45,335 bases of DNA from JBAYSY01 sp041675885 (GCA_041675885.1 JBAYSY010000024.1:1-45335), one strand, 5' to 3'; numbered from the stretch's first letter, positions 35,325 to 43,341 are shown. Numbers and translations are program-made. The notes: a model not told the origin generated them from the letters alone.

Positions 35325-36281
35325 ATGAGCTTTCGCATCCAGCCCCCCGCGCCCAGCCGCCTGAACCGCTGCCAGCTGTTCGGCCCCGGCTCGCGCCCGG
35401 CGATCTTCGAGAAGATGGCGGCGGGCGCGGCCGACGTCATCAACCTCGACCTGGAAGATTCGGTGGCGCCCGGCGACAAGGATCAGGCGCGCGAGAACGT
35501 CATCGCCGCCACCCATGACATCGACTGGGGCACCAAGCTTCTGAGCGTGCGGATCAACGCGCTCGACACGCCGTTCTGGTATCGGGATGTGGTCGATCTG
35601 CTGGAACGCGCCTCGGACCGGCTCGACCAGATCATGATCCCCAAGGTGGGCTGCGCGGCCGATATCTATGCGGTCGATGCGCTGGTGACGGCGGTGGAGC
35701 GGGCCAAGGGCCGGGCGAAACCGATCAGCCTTGAGGTGATCATCGAATCCGCCGCCGGCATCGCCCATGTCGAGGAAATCGCCGCCGCCTCGCCCCGGCT
35801 TCAGGCGATGAGCCTCGGCGCCGCCGACTTCGCCGCCTCGATGGGGATGCGGACCACCGGCATCGGCGGCACGCAGGAAAACTACTACATGCTGCACGAG
35901 GGCGCCCGGCACTGGTCCGACCCCTGGCACTGGGCGCAGACCGCCATCGTCGCCGCCTGCCGCACCCACGGGGTGCTGCCGGTCGATGGCCCGTTCGGCG
36001 ACTTCTCGGACGACGAGGGCTTCCGCGCGCAGGCCCGCCGCTCGGCCACGCTGGGGATGGTGGGGAAGTGGGCGATCCACCCGAAGCAGGTGGCGCTGGC
36101 GAACGAGGTGTTCACCCCCTCGGCCGAGGTGGTGGCCGAGGCGCGGGAAATCCTTGCCGCGATGGAGGCCGCCAAGGCGCGCGGCGAAGGCGCCACGGTC
36201 TACAAGGGCCGACTGGTGGACATCGCCTCGATCCGCCAGGCCGAGGGCATCGTCCGGCAGGCCGAGGCGATCGGCGGCTGA
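35325..36281 (+). CDS. mcl1: L-malyl-CoA / beta-methylmalyl-CoA lyase
   Basis: A 318-residue HpcH/HpaI-CitE family enzyme. NLDLEDSVAPGDKDQARENV carries the Mg2+ and CoA-binding acidic cluster, and LEVIIESAAGIAHVEEIA and MSLGAADFAASMGMRT are typical of alphaproteobacterial Mcl1. It cleaves beta-methylmalyl-CoA to glyoxylate and propionyl-CoA, and L-malyl-CoA, in the ethylmalonyl-CoA pathway of acetate assimilation. GGAG nine bases before the ATG is the ribosome site. Alone on the plus strand with a hairpin-rich tail behind it. Confidence 0.93.
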   Translation: MSFRIQPPAPSRLNRCQLFGPGSRPAIFEKMAAGAADVINLDLEDSVAPGDKDQARENVIAATHDIDWGTKLLSVRINALDTPFWYRDVVDLLERASDRLDQIMIPKVGCAADIYAVDALVTAVERAKGRAKPISLEVIIESAAGIAHVEEIAAASPRLQAMSLGAADFAASMGMRTTGIGGTQENYYMLHEGARHWSDPWHWAQTAIVAACRTHGVLPVDGPFGDFSDDEGFRAQARRSATLGMVGKWAIHPKQVALANEVFTPSAEVVAEAREILAAMEAAKARGEGATVYKGRLVDIASIRQAEGIVRQAEAIGG

Positions 36282-36644
36282 CCGGCGCCCCCCGGGAGGG
36301 GGGCTCCCGCCCCTTTGTGGCGCGCTTTCGCGCGCGACAAAGCGTTGGGCCCGGCGCCGCGCTTCCGCGCGGCGCGCCTCCGGCGGGAGTAGTTGGGGCA
36401 AGATGAAGCACAGCTGCGCTCTTGATGATCTTCATCTTGCCGGAAATACTCTCGGGGGTGAGCCGCGTTAAGAAAGGCTTTCAGCGGCGAACAATTGGGC
36501 GCGGAACGCGGCCAAGAGGGGGCAGACGGCCCCCCTTGCCCGGCCAGCCACAGGGCGCGGCCCTTCCCGCCTTCCCCCGCGCCGATTGCATCGCGCCCCC
36601 CGTCTGTTAAGAGCGTCGAAGGGTTTCGCGCAGGGTCAGGGCCG
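36282..36644. other. Hairpin- and repeat-rich gap between mcl1 and lysA
   Basis: No supported gene. A GC hairpin GCCCCCC-GGGA-GGGGGGC at 36287-36304 follows mcl1, a second (CTTTGT...ACAAAG round a GCGCG stem) lies at 36313-36342, and two inverted copies of the Rhodobacterales intergenic repeat lie at 36387-36451. The last ~100 bases should hold the lysA promoter. The first hairpin is a likely mcl1 terminator. Confidence 0.5.
36387..36451. repeat. Inverted pair of intergenic repeats
   Basis: GAGTAGTTGG-GGCAAGATGAAG at 36387-36408 and, on the opposite strand, GAGTATTTCC-GGCAAGATGAAG (36451-36430) face each other across 21 bases. They share the core with the single copy at 3004-3025. The pair can fold into one long hairpin between mcl1 and lysA. 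Confidence 0.65.
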
Positions 36645-37910
36645 ATGGATCATTTCCTCTACCGCAACGGGGTGCTTCATGCCGAGGGCGTGGCGATCCC
36701 CGCCATTGCCGAGACGGTGGGCACGCCGTTCTATGTCTATTCCACGGCCACGCTGACCCGGCATTACCGTCTGTTCACCGAGGCGCTGGCGCCGCTCCGG
36801 CATCTGGTCTGTTTCGCGGTCAAGTCGAACAGCAACCTCGCGGTGCTGCGGGTGCTTGCCGGGCTTGGCGCCGGGATGGATGTGGTCTCGGGCGGCGAAT
36901 ACCGCCGGGCGCAGGCAGCGGGGGTGCCGGGCGAGCGGATCGTCTTTTCCGGCGTCGGCAAGACCCGCGGGGAGATGCGCCTCGCACTTGAAGGCGGTAT
37001 CCGGCAGTTCAACGTGGAAAGCGAGCCGGAGCTGGAGGCGCTGTCGGAGATCGCCCATGGCATGGGCCTGCGCGCGCCGGTGGCGATCCGCGTCAACCCG
37101 GATGTCGATGCGAAGACCCATGAGAAGATCTCGACCGGCAGGAAGGAGAACAAGTTCGGCATCCCGATCTCCCGCGCCCGCGAGGTCTACGCCCTTGCCG
37201 CCGCCCTGCCGGGGATCGAGGTCGTGGGCGTGGACGTGCATATCGGCAGCCAGCTGACCGATCTCGCGCCCTTCGAGGAAGCCTATGGCAAACTGGCCGA
37301 CCTGACCCGCGCGCTGCGGGGCCAGGGGCACGACATCCGCAGGCTCGACCTCGGCGGCGGGCTCGGCATCCCCTATACCCGCTCGAACGAGGTGCCGCCG
37401 CTGCCCTCGGATTACGGCGCGCTGGTCAAGCGCACGGTGGGCGATCTCGGCTGCGAGGTGGTGATCGAGCCGGGACGGCTGATCTCCGGCAACGCCGGGC
37501 TGCTGGTCGCCTCGGTGATCTATGTCAAGAACGGCGAGGAGCGGGATTTCCTGATCCTCGACGCGGCGATGAACGACCTGCTGCGGCCGTCGATGTATGG
37601 CGCGCATCACGATATCGTCGCGGTGGCCGCGCCGCCCGCCGGCGCGCCGACCCGCGCCTTCGATGTGGTCGGGCCGGTCTGCGAGACCGGGGATACCTTC
37701 GCCAGGGCGCGGGAACTGCCGCTGCTGGCGGCGGGCGATCTGGTGGCGTTCCGGTCCGCCGGGGCCTACGGCGCGGTGATGGCGTCGGAATACAACACCC
37801 GCCCGCTGGTGCCCGAGGTTCTGGTGAAGGACGATCACTTTGCGGTCATAAGGGCGCGTCCGACATTTGACGAAATCCTTGCACGCGATACCATCCCCGA
37901 ATGGCTGTGA
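36645..37910 (+). CDS. lysA: Diaminopimelate decarboxylase
   Basis: A 421-residue fold-type III PLP enzyme that makes L-lysine from meso-diaminopimelate. HLVCFAVKSNSNLAVL carries the PLP lysine K60, VDVHIGSQLTD and LDLGGGLGIPY bind cofactor phosphate, and GPVCETGDTFA holds the active-site cysteine that completes the dimer site. The ATG at 36645 (MDHFLYRNG) is the family start. It precedes the TIGR02302 gene by 28 bases, an order seen in many Rhodobacterales. Confidence 0.97.
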   Translation: MDHFLYRNGVLHAEGVAIPAIAETVGTPFYVYSTATLTRHYRLFTEALAPLRHLVCFAVKSNSNLAVLRVLAGLGAGMDVVSGGEYRRAQAAGVPGERIVFSGVGKTRGEMRLALEGGIRQFNVESEPELEALSEIAHGMGLRAPVAIRVNPDVDAKTHEKISTGRKENKFGIPISRAREVYALAAALPGIEVVGVDVHIGSQLTDLAPFEEAYGKLADLTRALRGQGHDIRRLDLGGGLGIPYTRSNEVPPLPSDYGALVKRTVGDLGCEVVIEPGRLISGNAGLLVASVIYVKNGEERDFLILDAAMNDLLRPSMYGAHHDIVAVAAPPAGAPTRAFDVVGPVCETGDTFARARELPLLAAGDLVAFRSAGAYGAVMASEYNTRPLVPEVLVKDDHFAVIRARPTFDEILARDTIPEWL

Positions 37911-37938
37911 CCGCTCCGGTCGCCGCCGGAAAGGTCCG

Positions 37939-40440
37939 ATGACGGAGTTCGACACCACCGAAAGGACAAGGCGCCGCACGCTCTGGCGGTTGCGCGGGCA
38001 GGTCAGGCTGGCCCGCGCCGGGCTGGTGGTCGAACGCGCGACACGGGCGTTCTGGCCGGTCTGGACGCTGGTCTTCGCGGCGGTGGCGGCGCTCTCGTTC
38101 GGGGTGCAGGACATGGTGTCGCCCGCCGTGGCGCTGGTCGTGGCGGCGGCGGTGGTGCTGGCTGCGCTGGGGTTCGCCATACGCGGCGCACTGCGTTTCC
38201 GCTGGCCGCGCCGGGCCGAGGCGATGGCGCGGCTCGACGCGACCATGCCGGGGCGGCCGCTGGCGGCGCTTGAGGATACCCAAGCGATCGGGGCGGGCGA
38301 TGCGGCCTCGGTCACGGTCTGGCAGGCGCATGTGGCGCGGATGGCCGAACGCGCGGCGCAGGCCCGCGCCCCCGCGCCCGACCTGCGCATCGCCCGCGCC
38401 GACCCCTATGCGCTGCGCTACATCGCGCTGACCGCCTTTGCCATGGCGCTGTTATTCGGCACGCTGGGCCGGGTTTCCGAAGTACCGGGGCTGGCGCCCG
38501 GCGGGGCTTCGGCGCTGGCGGCCGGGCCGGTGTGGGAGGGCTGGATCCGCCCGCCGGGCCACACGGGCAGGCCGGCGGTCTATCTCAACGACGCCAGCGC
38601 GGGCGTGCTGTCGCTGCCGCAGGGCAGCCGGGTGATCCTGCGGCTTTACGGAGAGCCGGGGGCGCTGGCCATCTCCGAGACGGTCTCGGACGCGCCGCTT
38701 GGCCGGGAGGCCGCCCATCAGGGCGCGGAATTCGAGATCGCCCGCCCCGGCCGGATCGAGATCGAGGGCCCCGGCGGGCGCGGCTGGGAGATCGCCTTGC
38801 TGCCCGACCTGCCGCCCCGGATCGCACCCTTGGGCGATATCGGCCGCGAGGCCGACGGGCGGATGCGGCAGGCGTTCGAGGCGCACGACGATTACGGCGT
38901 GGTCGCGGGCCGGGCCGAGGTCACGCTGGACCTGCCGTCGCTCGACCGCCGCCATGGCCTTGTGGCCGAACCCGAACCGCGCGCGCCCTTCGCGCTCGAC
39001 CTGCCCATGCCCTTCACCGGCGACCGGACCGAATTCACCGAGACCCTGATCGACGACCTGTCGAAACACCCCTGGGCCAACCTGCCGGTCGTCATCCGGC
39101 TGATGGCCGAGGACGCCATCGGCCAGACCGGGGAATCGGCGCCGATCCTGGCCCCGCTGCCGGGGCGGCGGTTCTTCGACCCGCTTGCCACCGCGATCAT
39201 CGAGGCCCGGCGCGATCTGCTCTGGACCACCGGCAACGGCCGCCGCGTGGCGCAGGTGCTGCGGGCGATCACCCACCGGCCCGAGGGCTTCATCCGCAAC
39301 GAGCGCGCCTTCCTGCGGCTGCGGGTGGCGCTGCGGCAGTTGGAATCCTCGCTCGACCCCGCCTTGTCGCCGGAACTGCGCGACGAACTGGCCGAGGCGC
39401 TGTGGGAGATCGCCGATATGGTCGAGCGCGGCGATCTGGCCTCGGCGCTGGAGCGGCTGCGCCGGGCGCAGGACCGGCTGGACGAGGCGATGCGCAACGG
39501 CGCGAGCGATTCGGAAATCGCCGAACTGATGCAGGAGCTGCGCGACGCGCTCGACAACTACATGCGGCAGCTTGCCGAGGAATCGCGCGATTCCGACCGC
39601 GACATGTCCGAGTTGCAGGGCATGGAGATGACCGGCAACCAGCTTCAGGACCTGCTGGACGAATTGCAGCGGCTGATGGAGGAAGGCCGCATGGCCGAGG
39701 CCGCCGAGCTGATGGAGATGCTGCGCCAGCTCATGGAGAACATGCAGGTCACCGAGGGCCCCGGCGGGCAGGGCGGCGGCGAGGGCCAGCAGGCCATGCG
39801 CGACCTGGCCGAGACGCTGCGCGACCAGCAGGGGCTGTCCGACGACGCCTTCCGCGAATTGCAGGACCGTTTCAATCCCGGTCAGCAGGGGCAGGGCGAG
39901 GAAGGCGAGCAGGGTGAAGGCGGGCAGGGCGAAGGCGGGGGCGGGCAGGGTCTTGCCGACCGGCAGGGCGAGCTGCGCGACCGGCTGCGCGACTTCGACG
40001 GCCGCCCGCTGCCCGGCGAGGGCACCGATCGCGGCGAGGCCGGGCGCCGGTCGCTCGACCGGGCGGGCCAGGCGATGGAGGAGGCCGAACGCGCGCTGCG
40101 CGACGGCGACATGTCCGGGGCGCTCGACCGGCAGGCCGAGGCGATGGAGGCCCTGCGCGAGGGGATGCGCGATCTGGGCGAGGCGCTGGCCGAGGAGATG
40201 CGCCGCGAGGGCGGCGAGCAGGGCACCGAGTTCGGCCGCGCCGATCCCGCGCCGCGCGACCCGCTGGGGCGCGAGCCGGGCCAGATGGGGCGGCTCGGCA
40301 CCGATCAGGACATGTTGCAGGGCGAAGACGTCTATCGCCGGGCGCAGGATCTGCTGGAAGAACTGCGCCGCCGCTCGGGCGAGCAGGCCCGGCCCGAAGC
40401 CGAACTCGACTACCTGCGCCGGTTGCTGGACCGGTTCTGA
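37939..40440 (+). CDS. TIGR02302 (DUF4175) family membrane protein
   Basis: An 833-residue protein of unknown function found widely in alphaproteobacteria. Hydrophobic segments at about residues 40-82 and 150-170 anchor it, followed by a periplasmic-type region (about 180-400) with GWIRPPGHTGRPAVYL, typical of the family. The C-terminal half is helical, rich in Glu, Arg, Gln and Met, with a Gly/Gln/Glu low-complexity block near residues 650-675. A GGAAAGG ribosome site precedes the ATG at 37939. Function is not known; the linkage to lysA and the coiled-coil architecture hint at an envelope role. Confidence 0.88.
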   Translation: MTEFDTTERTRRRTLWRLRGQVRLARAGLVVERATRAFWPVWTLVFAAVAALSFGVQDMVSPAVALVVAAAVVLAALGFAIRGALRFRWPRRAEAMARLDATMPGRPLAALEDTQAIGAGDAASVTVWQAHVARMAERAAQARAPAPDLRIARADPYALRYIALTAFAMALLFGTLGRVSEVPGLAPGGASALAAGPVWEGWIRPPGHTGRPAVYLNDASAGVLSLPQGSRVILRLYGEPGALAISETVSDAPLGREAAHQGAEFEIARPGRIEIEGPGGRGWEIALLPDLPPRIAPLGDIGREADGRMRQAFEAHDDYGVVAGRAEVTLDLPSLDRRHGLVAEPEPRAPFALDLPMPFTGDRTEFTETLIDDLSKHPWANLPVVIRLMAEDAIGQTGESAPILAPLPGRRFFDPLATAIIEARRDLLWTTGNGRRVAQVLRAITHRPEGFIRNERAFLRLRVALRQLESSLDPALSPELRDELAEALWEIADMVERGDLASALERLRRAQDRLDEAMRNGASDSEIAELMQELRDALDNYMRQLAEESRDSDRDMSELQGMEMTGNQLQDLLDELQRLMEEGRMAEAAELMEMLRQLMENMQVTEGPGGQGGGEGQQAMRDLAETLRDQQGLSDDAFRELQDRFNPGQQGQGEEGEQGEGGQGEGGGGQGLADRQGELRDRLRDFDGRPLPGEGTDRGEAGRRSLDRAGQAMEEAERALRDGDMSGALDRQAEAMEALREGMRDLGEALAEEMRREGGEQGTEFGRADPAPRDPLGREPGQMGRLGTDQDMLQGEDVYRRAQDLLEELRRRSGEQARPEAELDYLRRLLDRF

Positions 40441-40518
40441 CGGGGAGTCGTTGTTTTTCGGCACTTTTGAAGGCGGTGTCTGTTGGCCGTGCTGGTCGGT
40501 ATAGCTAGCCGGGGCAAT

Positions 40519-40629
40519 CTATCGCAACAGAGGGCAGCAGCCGGCCAGGGACAACAGTCCGGGCGTCAGCGCCACCTTGCCCTCCTTGGCCGAGGGCCAG
40601 ACGAACCGGCCCTGCCCCAGCCGCTTCAT
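40519..40629 (-). pseudogene. IS66-family TnpB (Orf2) remnant
   Basis: The minus strand encodes MKRLGQGRFVWPSAKEGK-VALTPG, which is the C-terminal signature of IS66 TnpB (K-R-L-x-x-G-R-F-V-W-P). Only about 37 codons remain and the expected LLxGIDW end has slipped into another frame. The rest of the element and its ends are absent. The family call is from memory of the motif. Confidence 0.65.
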
Positions 40630-40652
40630 GAGCTGCCATCGGAGCGCCATTG

Positions 40653-40983
40653 ATGAGGTGGATGTTCTTCCTGCTGTGGGCCAGTCTGCTGATGGCGGGG
40701 ATTTTCGGATGAACCCGGCCAGCCTCCTTCCTTCGCGATCCGCGACCGCGCGCCCCGATCGGGCGCATGGCGAGGGGGTTGGTCGCCATACGGGTGCCGC
40801 CCCGGCGGCGGGCAAAGGTCAGGCCCATGACGGACAGCATGAAGTTTCGGGGGAGGGGCTTCATCGCGGCCCTGGCCGGTCGGGATGACCGAGATCGGCT
40901 GGCAGTATGTGCTCCCCGGCTGCGAGCGCCGCCATCCGCCCGCGCGACCTGCGCCGGATGCGAAGGAGGCCGGGCATGAGTAA
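40653..40983 (+). other. Chain of three overlapping micro-ORFs
   Basis: Three short frames each overlap the next by ATGA: 40653-40712 (19 residues, MRWMFFLLWASLLMAGIFG, one possible membrane helix, GGAG ahead), 40709-40888 (59 residues, no recognisable composition) and 40885-40983 (32 residues, MTEIGWQYVLPGCERRH). They lead up to the phage ATPase remnant. The arrangement is suggestive of a compact phage operon, but none is recognised and two may be chance. Confidence 0.25.
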
Positions 40984-41243
40984 ACGTCGGACCCGCCACG
41001 GCGGCCTATTACGGCCCCTCGGGCTACGGCAAGACCACGGCCGCGACCTATTCGATCAATACCTGCGACACCTGCCATGTCGAGGCCAAAGCACTCTGGA
41101 CCACGAAGATGCTGCTGGTAGAGATCGTCCGGGAACTGGGGCTGAAGCCCGCACGCACCCAGCCCGAACTGTTTGACCAGGCGGCGCAGGCGCTCGGCGA
41201 GAGCGGCCGTCCGCTGCTCCTGGACGAGGCCCACCACCTCAAC
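40976..41243 (+). pseudogene. Phage B-type AAA ATPase (transposition protein) remnant
   Basis: A very good ribosome site AAGGAGG lies six bases ahead of the ATG at 40976, but within a few codons the frame must change. From 41001 it reads AAYYGPSGYGKTTAATYS (Walker A) and then LVEIVRELGLKPARTQPE and RPLLLDEAHHLN (Walker B). This is the first third of a MuB-like AAA ATPase of transposable phages. The rest is missing: right after Walker B comes the ribosome site of another phage gene. It is broken by a frameshift and a deletion. Confidence 0.75.
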
Positions 41244-41262
41244 CAAACCAAGGAGACTGACA

Positions 41263-41560
41263 ATGGCCTACCTCAACGACCGGGTGCTCGACCTCGGGCT
41301 CAACGTGCTGACCACCGAGGCGGACGCTCTGCACATCTGTAGCGCGGCGCGTCCACCTATGCCCAGGCCACCGACACGCTGTCGCCGGGCGTGATCGCGT
41401 TCCCCACCGTCCCGGCCCCGGCGGTCGGCACCCCGGACGGGCGGCCGTCATCATCGCACCCGTCGCCACGTCCACCGGCACCGTGACCGCGACCGGCACC
41501 GCGACGCATTACGCCCTCGTGGATGGTATCCTGCTCCCCGCGACGCAGGGGACACAGGCC
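41263..41560 (+). pseudogene. Late phage protein remnant, two frameshifts
   Basis: AAGGAGA leads to ATG at 41263: MAYLNDRVLDLGLNVLTTEA-DALHICS, resembling a small protein from late regions of Rhodobacterales phages. The sequence continues as TYAQATDTLSPGVIAFPTVP in a second frame and AVIIAPVATSTGTVTATGTA plus THYALVDG in a third. Two frameshifts therefore split one ancestral gene of about 100 codons. The similarity is from memory. Confidence 0.6.
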
Positions 41561-41814
41561 GCTGGCGGCGGGCGCGGGGCGGGCGGCGCCGACGAGCTGC
41601 CCGGCGGCAGTCTCACCACGCCCCGGCCGATAGTCACCGGCGCGCCACTGGGGCAGAGGCACGGGACAGGCGGCGCGGTCCTCGCTACGCCTGCACCTCT
41701 GGTCACCGGGGGCGCAATCCGACAGGCGCACGGCCTCGGTCAGCGGCACAGGCTGGCGGGTGGCGTGGTCGAGACCGGGCGGCGGTCGTCACCGGCAGCC
41801 CCGTCGCCCAGGAC
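41561..41814 (+). pseudogene. Phage tail-repeat protein remnant
   Basis: Short repeats of about 20-24 residues can be read: LTTPRPIVTGAPLGQRHGTG, then LATPAPLVTGGAIRQAHGLG. The pattern T-x-x-P-x-V-T-G-x-x-x-x-Q-x-H is like tandem repeats in phage tail or host-contact proteins. No start or end is left and the frame runs straight into the inverted duplication. Moderate confidence only. Confidence 0.45.
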
Positions 41815-42205
41815 CATACCCTTTCCGGCCCTCGGGGCGCTCAAACCACTCTGGATGGCCATTTCAGGCACATGTGCAAGACTCTTCAGCCCCTCACGCG
41901 CCCGCCCGTCCCTTCCTGCCAAGCCCCTGTATCGTCGCCGATTTTCACGTCTTCCGGGCAGTTCCCACCTGATCCCGTATATGTGCAGATATCTCTGTCA
42001 ACTTGCAGCCAGTGAACGTTGACAAAGATATCTGCAGTAAGCCGGGATCAGGTGGGAAAAGCCGGGAACGGGTGAAAACCGGCGACGATACAGGGGCTTA
42101 GAGGGGATGGGCGGGTGGGCGCGTGAGGGGCTGGAGAGTCTTGCACATGTGCCTGAAATGGCCATCCAGAGTGGTTTGAGCGCCCCGAGGGCCGGAAAGG
42201 GTATG
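41815..42205. repeat. 391-bp inverted duplication (two 188-bp arms)
   Basis: Arms 41815-42002 and 42018-42205 are reverse complements around a 15-base centre at 42010. By my alignment they have 21 mismatches and no gaps in 188 bases. The outer 71 bases are identical; all differences lie in the inner 117. Both arms end inward at GTTGACA. Each arm can be read as the same peptide (FPALGALKPLWMAISGTCAR), but differences change amino acids, so it is probably not coding. Confidence 0.9.
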
Positions 42206-42300
42206 TGCGGGCGAGGACCGTTTAACCATCCGTAAACAAAGGAAAAACGGGCTGCGAATACCGGAAGTCCGAGCGCCGGGGCGGCCTGACAGGCTCCCGG

Positions 42301-42417
42301 AACCTGCAAATCGGGTTGCATGTTGAAATAGCAGTTGCAGGTTGGCGAATTCACGCGATGAAACATATACTTAGGAACATCGAGAGGTCAGACCCCGACA
42401 CTTCCAACCTGCAACTG
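42301..42417. repeat. Cluster of AACCTGCAA-like motifs with a 14-bp inverted repeat
   Basis: CAGTTGCAGGTTGG (42332-42345) and CCAACCTGCAACTG (42404-42417) are exact reverse complements, 58 bases apart. AACCTGCAAA at 42301 and GGTTGCATGTT near 42314 are variants of the same core. The cluster lies between the inverted duplication and the end of the methyltransferase gene. It could be a recombinase or replication site. Confidence 0.5.
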
Positions 42418-42437
42418 ATTTTCGCCTACAGGGCCCG

Positions 42438-43256
42438 TCAGAGGTCGAAATTCGAGACCAGAAGCTCACCCCAGTCACCGGCCCGGCCGGAGCCCGCTCG
42501 CTTGGCAATGCTGTAGGTGACACGGACCGGCTCGATGTGCGCCCAGGCGAAAAGGTCGCGGATCTCCGGCACATCGTTTATCGACATCAGGAACCGGCCC
42601 TGGACCGCCGCGAGTTGCTCGGCCATGTGCCGGAAATCCTCGCGTGCGAAAAGTGCCTTGCCGTAGTCGTCCTCGCAGCCCCAGTAGGGTGGATCGAGAT
42701 AGAACAGCGTGTCCGGGCTGTCGTATCGGCGGAGAAAGTCCGACCAGTCGAGGCATTCGATGACGACGCCAGCGAGGCGGGTGTGCAGGTCTTCAAGCAT
42801 CGGCTCCAGCGTGGTGAGATTGAAGCGGGCGGGCCGCTCCTTCGTCACACCGAAGTTGGCCCCGCTGACCTTGCCCCCGAACGCCGTCCGCTGGAGGTAG
42901 AGGAACCGCGCAGCGCGCTCCAGATCGGTCAGCGTTTCGGGGTCTGTCCTGACCAGGCGCTCGAACTCTGCCCGCGTCGTCAGCTGGAACCGGAGCGTGT
43001 CCAGGAACTGCGGGTAGTGACGCTGCAGGATGCGGAACAGGTTGCTGACATCCCGGCCCTTGTCGTTGATCACCTCGGCCCTCGGCCGAGCCGCCCGGCG
43101 CAGGAATATGCCTCCCATACCGACGAACGGTTCGGCATAGGTCACGCAGGGCGTGGCGTCGATCAGGGCGCAGATTCGGCGGGCGAGGTTTCGCTTGCCA
43201 CCCAGCCATGGGGCAATGGGCGCGATCGGTTCAACGGGGGTTAAAGGGGTGTTCAC
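42438..43256 (-). CDS. Prophage Dam-type adenine-N6 DNA methyltransferase
   Basis: A 272-residue class D12 methyltransferase. WLGGKRNLARRI at about 18-29 is the N-terminal SAM-binding segment, YAEPFVGMGGIFLRR motif I, and TLFYLDPPYWGCEDDYGK holds the catalytic DPPY, followed by YSIAKRAGSGR near the C-terminus. It probably methylates adenine in a short site, to protect phage DNA or alter gene control; the site is unknown. No restriction enzyme lies nearby. The GTG at 43256 has AGGA ahead. Two GAAC-N7-GAAC SOS boxes lie just upstream, which suggests LexA control. Confidence 0.9.
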   Translation of the reverse strand: MNTPLTPVEPIAPIAPWLGGKRNLARRICALIDATPCVTYAEPFVGMGGIFLRRAARPRAEVINDKGRDVSNLFRILQRHYPQFLDTLRFQLTTRAEFERLVRTDPETLTDLERAARFLYLQRTAFGGKVSGANFGVTKERPARFNLTTLEPMLEDLHTRLAGVVIECLDWSDFLRRYDSPDTLFYLDPPYWGCEDDYGKALFAREDFRHMAEQLAAVQGRFLMSINDVPEIRDLFAWAHIEPVRVTYSIAKRAGSGRAGDWGELLVSNFDL

Positions 43257-43279
43257 GGGGGTGTTCCTGCTGTTCCGGG

Positions 43280-43294
43280 GAACCTGTTGCGAAC
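43280..43294 (-). promoter_or_regulatory. LexA/SOS box 1 upstream of dam
   Basis: GAAC-CTGTTGC-GAAC, that is GTTC-N7-GTTC on the minus strand, an exact match to the alphaproteobacterial LexA box. It lies 24 bases before the GTG start of the methyltransferase. Match seen; LexA binding inferred. Confidence 0.75.
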
Positions 43295-43306
43295 AACAGG
43301 CATCGG

Positions 43307-43321
43307 GAACATAGCATGAAC
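43307..43321 (-). promoter_or_regulatory. LexA/SOS box 2 upstream of dam
   Basis: GAAC-ATAGCAT-GAAC, a second exact GTTC-N7-GTTC box, 27 bases from the first and in the same orientation, about 50 bases before the methyltransferase start. Confidence 0.75.
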
Positions 43322-43326
43322 AAGAG

Positions 43327-43341
43327 CGGGTATGATACCCG
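43327..43341. promoter_or_regulatory. 15-bp palindrome, possible operator
   Basis: CGGGTAT-G-ATACCCG, seven paired bases around one centre base, next to SOS box 2. It may be a second operator or part of the dam promoter. The motif does not match the repressor sites near 44770-44824. Confidence 0.45.

Noticed and set aside
40505..40999. 164-codon minus-strand frame across the prophage remnant
   Set aside because: No recognisable protein; only the TnpB-like piece in a neighbouring frame is convincing.
41815..42205. CRISPR array or CRISPR-like repeat
   Set aside because: There is one inverted pair of long arms, not short direct repeats with spacers, and no cas genes are present.
41998..42366. 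122-codon frame on the minus strand and its mirror on the plus strand inside the inverted duplication
   Set aside because: Both arise from the same repeated DNA; differences between arms alter amino acids, no ribosome site is clear, and the frames run into unrelated flanks.
43251..43273. Possible further SOS boxes from other GTTC pairs (N8 and N5 spacings)
   Set aside because: The spacing is not seven bases, so they do not match the LexA box; only the two N7 pairs are kept.
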